Positions 46,680 to 56,781 of a stretch of DNA of 64,000 bases are shown here, piece by piece. The stretch's first letter is position 1. Each line of letters begins with the position of its first letter. This DNA is from Eurosta solidaginis (Eukaryota; Arthropoda; Insecta; Diptera; Tephritidae): NCBI RefSeq assembly GCF_040869045.1, contig NC_090319.1, forward strand, positions 176,116,645 to 176,180,644. Direction: 5' to 3'. Under the pieces are notes generated by a model that made no database searches, was not told where the DNA came from, and worked only from the letters and a program-made list of their open reading frames with translations. The translations under genes were made by a program, and so were the position numbers.

Positions 46680-49600
46680 AGTGGCGTCGAGCGAACTCCT
46701 CCTAACCCTTGAGGAGGGTTCGTTTGACGTGGCGCTGATCCAGGAGCCGTGGCTCTCATCGGGAGGAAAGGTTTCTGGACTTAGCGCGCGCGGGTTTGGC
46801 GTTTACTACGCACAAACGGAAGGACGGGTACGAGCTGTAGTAATGGTAAGGAAACAGCTGCATTCATATATGCTGCCTAATTACACCACCGAGGATCTCG
46901 TAGCGGTGGCCGTTGAGCAAAAGAATAAGCAGGCATTTATCCTGGCGTTCTGCTACATGGCCCATGCTGCGGAGGTTCCACCGATGGAGTGCAAAAGGCT
47001 AGTACAGGAGGAAGGGCGCAAAGGGCGGTTGGTCATAGGCGCAGATGCAAATGCGCACCACAATGCGTGGGGAGGAGCAGATACGAACGAGAGAGGCGAA
47101 TCTCTATTTTGTTACATCCTGCAAACCAATTTGCAGATAGCCAACAGGGGAAATGTTCCTACATACATTGGTCCAACATCCAGCAATGTTCTGGATATTA
47201 CATTGAGCTCCGAGCGTGATATATTAAGGTATGATTGAATGGTTCTCGATAGACCATCCTTCTCCGACCATGCGTATATAAGCTTCAGCATCCCACTAAA
47301 GAGGGTAGAGAAGGGAGGAACCTTTAGAAACCCTAGGGCAACGAATTGGACTAAATTCCAGAAACATGTAGAAACGAAACTGGGACAACCCAAAGAGGTT
47401 GCTAATGTAGAGGAACTGGAGGAGTCGAATGAATTCCTAACAAGGACGCTTATGACTGCGTATAACAAAGCTTGCCCTCTAAGAAGATTCAGAGGAAAAG
47501 CAAAGCCGCCATGGTGGAGCAATGAGCTGAGTCTTCTAAGAAGACAGGTAAAAGAAATGTTTAAACTCGCAAAGACCGCGGAAAGCGAAGCGTGTCGGGA
47601 CGAGTACAGGGATCTACTGAGGATCTACAAGCGTGAAATTACCAGGGCGAAGAGAAACTCATGGAAAAGTTTCTGTACGGACATAGAGTGCTCCAGTGAA
47701 ACAGCACGGTTGAAAAAAGTCCTAGCAAAGGGAAACATAGTCCAGGGACTAATAAAGAAAGAGAACGGGGAATGGTCACGTGATAGTGAGGAATCCCTTG
47801 AGGTGCTTCTCGATACACATTTCCCATCGGGAGACGGTTTAGAAGAACCAGCAGACATCACTCACACTTCGATCACGGAGCTAGTGGTGCCGGGCTTGGT
47901 GACCGATACCAAGATCGAGTGGGCAGTGAAGACGTTTTCTAAGTTTAAATCGCCGGGCCCAGATGGTATATTCCCGGCCATGCTACAATTCTCAAGCAGG
48001 GCGGTCGTGGAATGGCTTAAAATAATATTCGATGGGTGCATAAGACTGAATCATGTTCCGCACTCTTGGAGAACTGCTCGTGTAGCTTTTCTACCAAAGG
48101 CGGGGAAGATCGGTCACGTGTATCCCAAACACTATAGACCCATTAGCTTAACATCATTTCTGCTCAAAACCTTTGAGAGGCTGATAGATGTGTACATAAA
48201 GTCCAACGTGGATGGAAAGCTGCTCTCCACAACACAGCATGCGTACACCAAAGGCAAGTCGGTAGACACCGCATTGCATAGGGTGGTAATAAGCATAGAG
48301 AAATCCCTGGAATATAAGGAGTATGCTCTAGGAGTATTCTTGGACATTGCCGGGGCTTTCAATAATGTTGCAAAATGGGCGATTATGGATGGTCTTAATT
48401 ACATTAAAGTACATCCTGCCTTAATCAGATGGATCGGCTGCATGTTAAATTGCAGAAAGATTACATCACAATGGGGATTGTACGAGGCCACGAAATCAGT
48501 GGACAGGGGCACGCCGCAGGGAGGGGTGCTATCACCTCTGCTGTGGACACTGGTCATCAACCAACTGCTCAGGCAATTCGATGAGGGACCCGTAAAACTT
48601 ACGGCTTACGCAGATGACGTTGCAATTGTCATAAGTGGAAAATGCCTTCCAACGATTAGTTCTTTGATGGATCGGGCGCTTCGGGATATTCATACCTGGG
48701 CATCTAATGTCGGGCTGAAAGTCAATGCGGAGAAGACGGATATGGTCTTGTTTACAAAGAGGTACAAGGTCCCAAATTGGACCAGGCCTAAGTTAGGAGC
48801 GGTGACCTTACAGGAGAAACCTTGCACAAAATATCTAGGAATCATCCTAGACAGTAAGCTGTCATGGAAGCTCAAAGTGGAGGAGAGGGTCAAGAAGGCC
48901 TCAACGGCACTCTATGCATGTAAAAGAATGCTGGGGTGTACGTGGGGCCTATCGCCCTCTCTTTCTCATTGGGGTTTTACAGCGATTGTAAGCCCTATTC
49001 TATACTATGGAGTTCTTGTTTGGTGGAAAGCTACACAAAAAACAACATACCTCAAAAAATTAGAGGGGGTATGCAGACTATCGATGCTTTGCATTACGGG
49101 AGCCCTGAAAACAACCCCGACGGCTGCACTGTATGCCATTCTGCACATTCCACCTGTAGACCTGGTAGCAAAGAACAAAGCATTAACGACCGCAACCAGG
49201 CTCGGTGCTTCGGGGCAGCTTGAGCGCCGACCATATGGCCATAGTAGTATAGCGTCCTCAGTCACAAGACGAACAGACTACATGATTCCCTACCTGCACT
49301 TTGAGGGAGATCTTAAGGCCACAATAGAGGTGGACGGTTGGCGCAAGGGTGCGCAAATGGCGGACGAGGCGATACATGTGTACACCGATGGTTCCAAAAT
49401 AGTGGAAGGAGTAGGGTCTGCGGTATACTGCGCTGATCCGGAATTAAGCAGATCCTACAGGCTGCCGGATTACTGTAGCGTTTTCCAAGCGGAAATATTA
49501 GCCGTAACCAAAGCAGTAGAAACCCTGGAAGAGAATAGCTTAAGCTGCAACCGTGTTAACTTTTATATTGACAGTCAAGCAGCAATTAAGGCAATAATCT

Positions 49601-50220
49601 CGCATAGCACAGCATCTAAATGCGTGTTAGAGTGTAAGCAGTCTCTGGAGAGAATCGGGACAGGGAGAAGCATACATCTATATTGGGTCCCAGGGCATAT
49701 GGGAATAGATGGGAATGAAAAAGCGGACGAATTAGCTAAAAAGGGCGCATCCCTTGAAGCTTGCTCCGTAGACGTCCCAATTAGATTGGGCGAGATTAAG
49801 CGAAGGCGAGAGGTGGACATGATCGACCAAGCAGAAAAGGCGTGGGTTCAAGCGCGGGGCTGTAAAGTGTCGAAGATTATGTGTAGGTCTTACAACCTTA
49901 GACTAACACAGTTGCTTCTATCATTAAAAAGAGAGGACTGTAGGCTCATGACGGGTATTGTGACTGGACACTGCCTTCTGGCGTCACATGCCTTTAAATT
50001 AGGCTTGGTCAGTGATAGCAGGTGTAGGAAGTGCGGGTTGGAGGAGGAAACGATCGAGCACGTTCTGTGCTCGTGCCCTGCACTTGCCAGGCTAAGACTC
50101 CAGCTATTAGGAGTGATACAGCTGTCAGATCTAGAAGCAGCAAGTGGCTTAAGTCCTAGGAAGCTTCTAGTATTTGCCAAGAGGACGGAGTTATTTTATA
50201 ACATAGGTCCTGGTTTTTGA
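46639..50220 (+). pseudogene. LINE ORF2 polyprotein (EN-RT-RNase H), one internal stop
   Basis: A 1193-codon frame broken only by TGA at 47236-47238. Residues 1-225 are an APE-type endonuclease (LQINLQHS, the LIQEPW catalytic Glu, GADANAHH, and SDHAYISF just after the stop). The RT domain contains SPGPDG, LDIAGAFNNV, TPQGGVLSPLLW and YADD near 48607-48618. RNase H has TDGS (near 49384), an EILA Glu, DSQAA and WVPGH-GIDGNEKAD, so its catalytic acids are present. A CRKCG...HVLCSC zinc motif lies near residue 1127. The protein nicks DNA and reverse-transcribes the element RNA at the target. The TGA sits where a one-base change from Trp would explain it. The reading starts at the ATG overlapping the ORF1 end. 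Confidence 0.92.
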
Positions 50221-50335
50221 TAGGGTTTTTCAGTTTGGTCGTTAAAACAAACTTCTGGTAACACTACGGACTCAATCAGTCTATGTGAGGTCCTCATGGA
50301 CCGGCCACTTCAACCTACCTACCTACACGGTATTT

Positions 50336-51989
50336 ACCACAAACCAAGTTCAAAGTGACATACATACATAAGTGGTGTGCATACTCGCAGCTTAGAAACA
50401 AAAGTGCGCAACATAATTTGCGCACCTACGCACAAAAACCTGTGAAGTGAAGTACATTATAACGGAGGAAAGCTCTTTCATTTGGAAAACCACAAAAAAT
50501 CATGCGAACCGTGAGGATCCGCACGTAAGTAGCAGTTCTCAGTTTTTTTTCCCGAAAAATACATATTCGCCACCAAGCCGTATATTTCACAGTTATTTTC
50601 ATATACGGTTATATATATAGATATATACATACATACGGAATTCCAGTCCGCTATTTGCAAAAATTTTGAATATAAAGATATTGCATGCGCCAACTTCGTT
50701 GGAAAGCAGCGGAGCGTAACAAAATTCTAGTAGGTCACTTTCACTACACCAAAAACTTTAACACAATTTTTAACATAATTTAAGCACAGAAATACACTGA
50801 TTGGAGTTTTAGTGAGTAAAAGTTAAAATTCTGAACACATTAGCTGAATAAAAAGTGTACAAATAATTATTAAATAACAAATACAGACAGTGGTAGTTTA
50901 ACAAATTCTGCTGTGGTAAGTGGTGAATGTGACCTACTAGAATTTTGTGAAGCTTGCCTCACACGATTTTTCGTCTATGCAGTGTCTCTATATTATATCG
51001 TTTCTGCTATTTGCGAATAGCGTGACTCATTTTCAACAATTTTTTCGATCGTCGCTTGCGCAAGCAACAACGGCAGCCTAGCTCCCTTTTTCCTTCCCAA
51101 AATAACCCTCTCCGTTTTTAATTAGCTTGCGTCTAAGAAGATTAATAAAATTCAATATATATATATACAGAATCCTTCTAAACTTTACAACGTTTCTATT
51201 TGAGTTTTTTCCCAAAAAAAACGGACTCACGTATGTATATGCATATGACACTTGTTGCTGATGTGTACATATAAATATAAACCCCGGTTTGTATGAATGT
51301 GTCCACATATGCCAAGCAAACAAAAAGGGTGTTTTTTTTGTTCTAACTCAGCCGTTCCAATCGGCATAATTAAATTGGCAATAAGGATTTATCTTCGCGA
51401 TTTGGTTCGCTCCCAACGATCCTACGGAAAAATCCTTTCCTAATTAAAACCACAACAATCTTAAAACCTGCGCACTCCAGCACGTGAATAAATGCGTTAA
51501 TTCGTTGCTTTCGTCCAACCATAACATCTTTTGAGAAAACCGCTTATCTTGGCTTTCTCAAATATTGAAGATCCCACGTTATTTGCATATAAAGTGTTTG
51601 TTACCACTCTTATCTACATATCTCCACCATCATCCATCAATTCTACACATACCACGTTTATTTACACATCAAACAAATATTTTCTATCACAAAAACATTC
51701 AACATCCTACGTATATTTCAGTGAAATGGGGGGAAATTCCCTAATAAACCGTGCTAAGATCCTTTTTGTGAAATCCCTTCGATATCAGTGGGGCACTCCC
51801 TAATTAACATTGCTTAGTTTTTTTGGTGAATCTCTCCAAAATAAGTGTTTCTCGGCTTGCGTATGTAGTGTTGAAGTTTCTCATTCTAAAGCCGAATCTT
51901 CGTGCAAAATACCACTTGTGAACTAAAATAATCTCCCAAGCTGGCTGGTCATTTTTTATCAAATCAAACCTTTGATACCGTCTCCAATC
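50336..51989 (+). mobile_element. BEL leader, second part
   Basis: Continuation of the BEL leader after the LINE, up to the gag ATG at 51990. With the part before the LINE the leader exceeds 1.5 kb even without MITE F, which is long. It has no conserved frame. A CATA/TATA microsatellite lies near 50600-50640. Some of it may be unrelated inserted DNA that I cannot delimit. Confidence 0.55.
50659..51006 (+). mobile_element. MITE F copy 3 (348 bp, independent insertion)
   Basis: Matches the block B copies of F end to end. Flanked by exact 8-bp CTATTTGC at 50651-50658 and 51007-51014, a different target from the block B copies (ATCAAAGC). This proves F is mobile and fixes its ends: AAAAATTTTGAATATAAAG at the left and TTTCTG at the right. 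The internal inverted repeat around ATTCTAGTAGGTCAC is present near 50725 and 50932. Confidence 0.85.
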
Positions 51990-52883
51990 ATGCCTTCTTC
52001 AGCAGAAATCATGTCAAAATTTATCTTCGACTCCAACAATGTGGTGGAATTTTGCACCAATTTTCAAAAAGAAGTCTGAATGACCAAACGGATTCTTTAT
52101 TGGATGTCAAGTTAGAAGACCTCAACGGTCGCTGGTGTTCGTTAAAAAACGCATATGAAAATGTCAGCATAGCTGAGGACAGCGCAGTTTCTGGAGAGTT
52201 TAAAGAGGAAGCCCACAACAAATTTCAGCTTTGTGCTGACCCTTTCTACATCTGTAAATCACATATATTGGATCAATTAAAAATCCTCCGTGGGAATTCA
52301 TCAGAGTCCGGCAATACCTCCCATGGGAATCCAAAAGGGTCAGGCAATACCTCCAGTCAGTCTCTGCCTTTCGATCCCAGCTCGGTGTCGTGTCTAAAGG
52401 TGGCACCGTGTGATACAGAAACCTTTTACGGTAGCTATGAAGCGTGGCCATCCTATCGTGATATGTTCACGGACGTTTATCTCAATCATCCCAAACTGAC
52501 TCCAGTACAGAAACTCTATCACTTGCGAAATAAGACTGGAGGAAAGGCAGGCGCGTTCGTAAAGCATTACCCTTTTTCCGATGACAATTATTCATTAGCA
52601 TGGGAAGCGCTAAAACCCGATTCGAAAACAAACGAATAATAGATAAACAATTGAAATTGCTTTTCAACATTCCTCAAGCTACCTCGGAAAGAAGCGAAGG
52701 AATTCAAAAGATACAGAACACCATCAATGATTGTCTTGTGATTCTAAAGACGCAAGGAATTTCCTTTTCCGAGTGGAACCCCATTTTAATTTGTTTATGT
52801 TCCTCAAAGCTACCAGTGGAAACGCTGTCTCTATGGGAACAGTCACTAGAATCTAGGAAGAAGTTCCTAACTGGTCCCAGATG
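51990..52883 (+). pseudogene. BEL/Pao gag remnant, frameshifted
   Basis: The ATG at 51990 starts a frame of 29 codons ending at 52079. The homologous reading continues in the frame 52052-52639 (LEDLNGRWCSLKNAYENV..., then CLKVAPCDTETFYGSYEAWPSYRDMFTDV and KLYHLRNKTGGKAG), and then in 52600-52884 (LLFNIPQATSERSEGIQKIQNTINDC). These are typical BEL/Pao Gag segments (DUF1759 region, capsid-like). At least two frameshifts separate them: near 52065 in an A-rich run and near 52615. Gag forms the particle shell. Confidence 0.85.
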
Positions 52884-54392
52884 AACCAGTTTCTGACCAA
52901 GCGTTACGAAGTGGTTGAACGCCTACATGAATATAAAGGCACTAAGTCACCCACTTTGTTCCCATCGAAATCCTCGCCTAAAGCCCAATCTTATTACTCT
53001 CAAGAAAAACTTGCGTTTACTTTTAAATTGTGCAACGACAGCCATTCCTTGAAATCTTGCCCCGAATTCCGAAAACTAAGCGTACCAGAGCGTACCAAAT
53101 TTGTGAGGGATATCCGGTTTTGCACGAATTGCTTCGCTTACAATCATTCATCTACCAACTTTCCCAGTGCTTTCCGATGTCTGCACTGTAAGAAAAACCA
53201 TCACACCATATTACACCCTCCCTTAACCAACCAGCCCGAATCAAAGGCTATGCCTAGCACATCCACAAAAAAGGCCACCAATCTGTTACACACCGAATCT
53301 TCCCAAGAGTCCAGGCATCCAATCCTCAACCTAACCGAGGGAAATTGGGAAGAGTTTCCTTCTCCCAAAAAACCTGACTCCGTAGTTCAGGCTAATTTCT
53401 CCACTAACAACGAGAAAACCCTCCTTCCCACAGCCCTAGTGAGCATCGAACACAGGGGTTCTATCTTCACGCTACTACCTACCTATAAAGACTTCTCAGT
53501 CACTGGCATGGGCGGAAAAGTAGTAGAAAATGCTAATGGTGTCTGTCAACTAACGTTAGTATCGAAACTCAATCACACTCGTATCCATACAAACGCCATC
53601 GTCTTAAAAGAGCTGACCAGTTTTCTTCCCTCCATTAAACTATCAAAACCAAATCTTTCAGAAATTCATGATTTAGATCTTGCGGATCCATACTTTTACA
53701 CACCCGGTCCCATTGGTCTTGTCATTGGCAGTGACCTCATATCCCAGGTCCTCCTACAGGGAATAAGACATGGAGTTTTTGGAAGTTTGCTTGCGCAAAA
53801 TACCGTTTTTGGTTGGTATCTGAGCGGACCACTAACCTCCACCCTTCTTTCTACCTTTCATACTCATACCATGTTACATCCTCCAGTGACGAGAAAGCTC
53901 GGATCAAAGGCTACATCAATCACACTTTCTACAAATACCACCATCCTATTGCGAACCGAATCGTCTCTGCATACCAGACATCCCATCCTCTATCTAATCC
54001 AAAGCAATTGCAAAGAGTCATCGTCTTCCAAAAAGTCTGAAATTCTGGCAAATGTTCCAACAAAAAGCAAGAAATTTATACTCACTACCCCTAGAGAAAA
54101 AACAACATTTATTAGCGAAAAGTTACAATCTATCGCCCAACGGTCACCACCCAAGGGCACCACTTCTATTACATCTTCGGAAGGAAATACAGAAAGCAAA
54201 GAACAAATCACATCCACGTATTCGAATTTCCTTGGCCCCGCAGGATTGCTATCGCCATTAAAAAGTTATATTAGAATATTTATATTGCTAATATATTTCA
54301 TTTCCCTTTGCCACAATAGTTTTTCCACAATAGTTTTTCATCCGTTTCACATCATGGCTTCTCAAAAACTTATTTTGAAATATCGCATATAG
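52881..54392 (+). pseudogene. BEL/Pao zinc-knuckle and A17 protease region, RT-less
   Basis: 503 open codons. The N-terminal part has degenerate CCHC knuckles: in FKLCNDSHSLKSC the usual first Cys is Phe, and CTNCFAYNHSSTNF ends in Phe where Cys is expected; CLHCKKNHH follows. Residues about 190-320 match the peptidase A17 region of BEL Pol (IGLVIGSDLISQVLLQGIRHG...QNTVFGWYLSGPL), but the catalytic Asp-Gly segment expected between the HRGSIFTL and YKDFSVTGMGG parts is not visible. A ~75-residue segment is duplicated (near 53205-53430 and 53868-54090). No RT, RNase H or integrase follows. The element is an internally deleted, non-autonomous BEL. Confidence 0.82.
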
Positions 54393-54682
54393 TCAGCATA
54401 TACATGCTGGAACTGTGCATATATATATTGGAACTGTGTGGAGTTTTTCTAATGGCTCACAGCATCAAACATTTATATAATTTTCTCATCTCAAAACAAA
54501 TTTTACTCTCCCGAGTGAAAAATCCTCAAAACATATGGATACTGCATTTATCTAACGTTATTTCCACAAACATACAAAATATTGGAATATAGACCACGGG
54601 CCTCACATGAATCAACAATCCAGTTCCTTCGGAGTCCAGCATGTCTCATTTTGAACGAGAAATATCCTTTCAACATTTTTTA
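54393..54682 (+). mobile_element. BEL remnant after the pol deletion
   Basis: AT-rich DNA with a 62-codon frame (54404-54592) of no recognisable domain, presumably BEL sequence beyond the internal deletion. It ends at a T-run where a reversed repeat R begins. Confidence 0.4.
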
Positions 54683-56331
54683 TACCCAGCTGAGCAGAAC
54701 TCACAGAGTATATTAACTTTGTTCCCATAACGGCAATCCGTAACGGCATAAACTAATCGAGATAGATATAGACTTCCATATATCAAAATGATCTGGGCGA
54801 AAAAAGAAATTCATTTAGCCATGTCCGTCCGTCCGTAAACACGATAACTTGAGTAAATTTTGATGTATCTTGATGAAATTTGGTACGTAAGTTCCTGATT
54901 GCTCATCTCAGATCGCTATTTAAAATGAACGAAATCGGACTACAACCACGCCCACTTTTTCGATATCGAAAATTTCGAAAAACCGAAAACGTGCGATATT
55001 TCATTACCAAAGATGGATAAAGCGATGAAACTTGGTAGGTGGGTTGACCTTACGACGCAGAATAGAAAATTAGTAAAATTTTGGACATTGGGCGTGGCAC
55101 CGCCCAGTTTTAAAAGAAGGTAATTTAAAAGTTTTGGAAGCTGTAATTTGGCAGTCGTTGAAGACATCATGATGAAATTTGGCAGGAAGGTTACTACTCT
55201 TACTGTATATGTGCTAGATAGCAAAATCGGATGAAGAACACGCCCACTTTTTAAAAAAAAATTTTTAAAGTCAAATTTGAACAAAAAATTTAATATCTTT
55301 ATTATATAAGTAAATTATGTCAACATTCAACTCCAGTAATGATTTGGTCCAACAAAATACAAAAATAAAAGAAAATTTCAAAATGGGCGTGGCTCCGCCC
55401 TTTTTCATCTAGTTTGTCTAGAATACTTTTAATGCCATAAGTCGAACAAAAATTTACCAATCCTTGTGAAATTTGGTAGGGGCATAGATTCTATAACGCT
55501 AACTGTTTTCTGTGAAAATGGGCGAAATCGGTTGAAGCCACGCCGAGTTTTTATACACAGTCGACCGCCTGTCCTTCCGTTCGGCCGTTAACACGACAAC
55601 TTGAGCAAAAATCGATATATCTTTACTAAGCTTAGTTCACGTATTTATCTGCACTCACTTTATCTTGGTATAAAAATTGGCCGAAATCGGCCTATGACCA
55701 CGCCCACTTTTTCGATACCGAAAATTACGAAAAATTAAAAAAATGCCATAATTCTATAAAAAGGGATGAAACATGGTAATTGGATTAATTTATTGACGCA
55801 AAATATAACGTTAGAAAAAACTTTATAAAATTATTAAGTAGAAGAAAATGAAAAAGTTCTGCAGGGCGAAATGAAAAGCCCTTGGAATCTAGGCAGGAAT
55901 ACTGTTCGTGGTATTACGTATATAAATAAATTAGCGGTACCCGACAGATGATGTTCTGGGTCACCCTGGTCCACATTTTGGTCGATATATCGAAAACACC
56001 TTCACATATACAACTAAAGGCCACTCCATTTCAAAACCCTCATTAATACCTTTAATTTGATACCCCTAACGTACAAACACATTCTGGAGTCACCTCTGGT
56101 CCACCTTTATGGCGATATCCCAAAATGGCGTCCACCTATAGAACTATGGCTCAATACCTTTTAAAATACTCCTTTATACCTTCCATTTGAAAACCATGTC
56201 ATACAAACACATTCCAGTGTTACCCTAGGTTCATTTTTGTACATGGTGATTTTCCCTTATTTTGTCTCCAAAGCTCTCAGCTGAGTATGTAATGTTCGGT
56301 TTCAACCGAACTTAGCCTTCCTTACTTGTTT
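54683..56331 (-). mobile_element. repeat R copy 3 (reverse, few minisatellite units)
   Basis: Starts TTTTTTATACCCAGCTGAGC and ends AGCCTTCCTTACTTG, the reverse complement of R. Only about two minisatellite units are left (about 55980-56250) against 12-14 in copies 1 and 2, while the 3' half is complete. It is inserted at a T-run in BEL DNA. The frame 54940-55284 is R sequence, not a gene. Confidence 0.88.
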
Positions 56332-56781
56332 TCATTGTGGTTCTGTCAAGCCTCTTGACTTGATCTCTAAATAAAATCTTATCATATACAGTCCATTTTC
56401 GAAAACCATCCATCATCGAGCTGTGGTGCAGACCCGGAAATAAATAATCGGGATATAACGCAGCTAACGAAACTCATTGTTGATTTCAACAACATCGTAT
56501 TAAAATCTATCTATCAGAAGCGGCATCGCATCAGGATGCCAGCATACCAGTTCTTTCTCGGTTCTGTTGTCATTTATATTTCTGCATCATTAATCATCGT
56601 AACAATATGTCTTTGTAGATTACTAAAAGTGACTTTAATTACAGAAGCTATTTTCGGGAATCAATTATCATCATCCACAAAATCATATCGGCTGGGATGG
56701 AAATTCATCCAGCAGAAATGCATCATTCAACCATCGATTTCTTCAAAGTTGTACAAACTACCACAATCACACTATCGAATT
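56332..56781 (+). mobile_element. BEL 3' internal region up to the hAT insertion
   Basis: Between R copy 3 and the hAT 5' end. Frame fragments (including 56536-56787, with a hydrophobic stretch FLGSVVIYISASLIIVTICL) may come from the env-like or C-terminal end of BEL pol. It ends ATCGAATT, the octamer that also opens the BEL tail at 43827. The two flanks fit together as one site split by hAT. Confidence 0.55.

Larger units (their letters stand above)
44824..50324 (+). mobile_element. full-length LOA/R1-group LINE (5501 bp)
   Basis: A non-LTR retrotransposon in the BEL leader. Exact 11-bp target duplication ACACGGTATTT at 44813-44823 and 50325-50335. It starts GGGATGTCGG and ends in an ACCT-repeat tail (CAACCTACCTACCT) instead of poly-A. 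It has two overlapping ORFs: an ORF1 protein without CCHC knuckles, and an ORF2 with endonuclease, reverse transcriptase, RNase H and a C-terminal CCHC-like motif. RNase H after RT points to the I/LOA/R1 group. The defined 5' end and single disabling mutation seen indicate a recent insertion. Confidence 0.92.
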
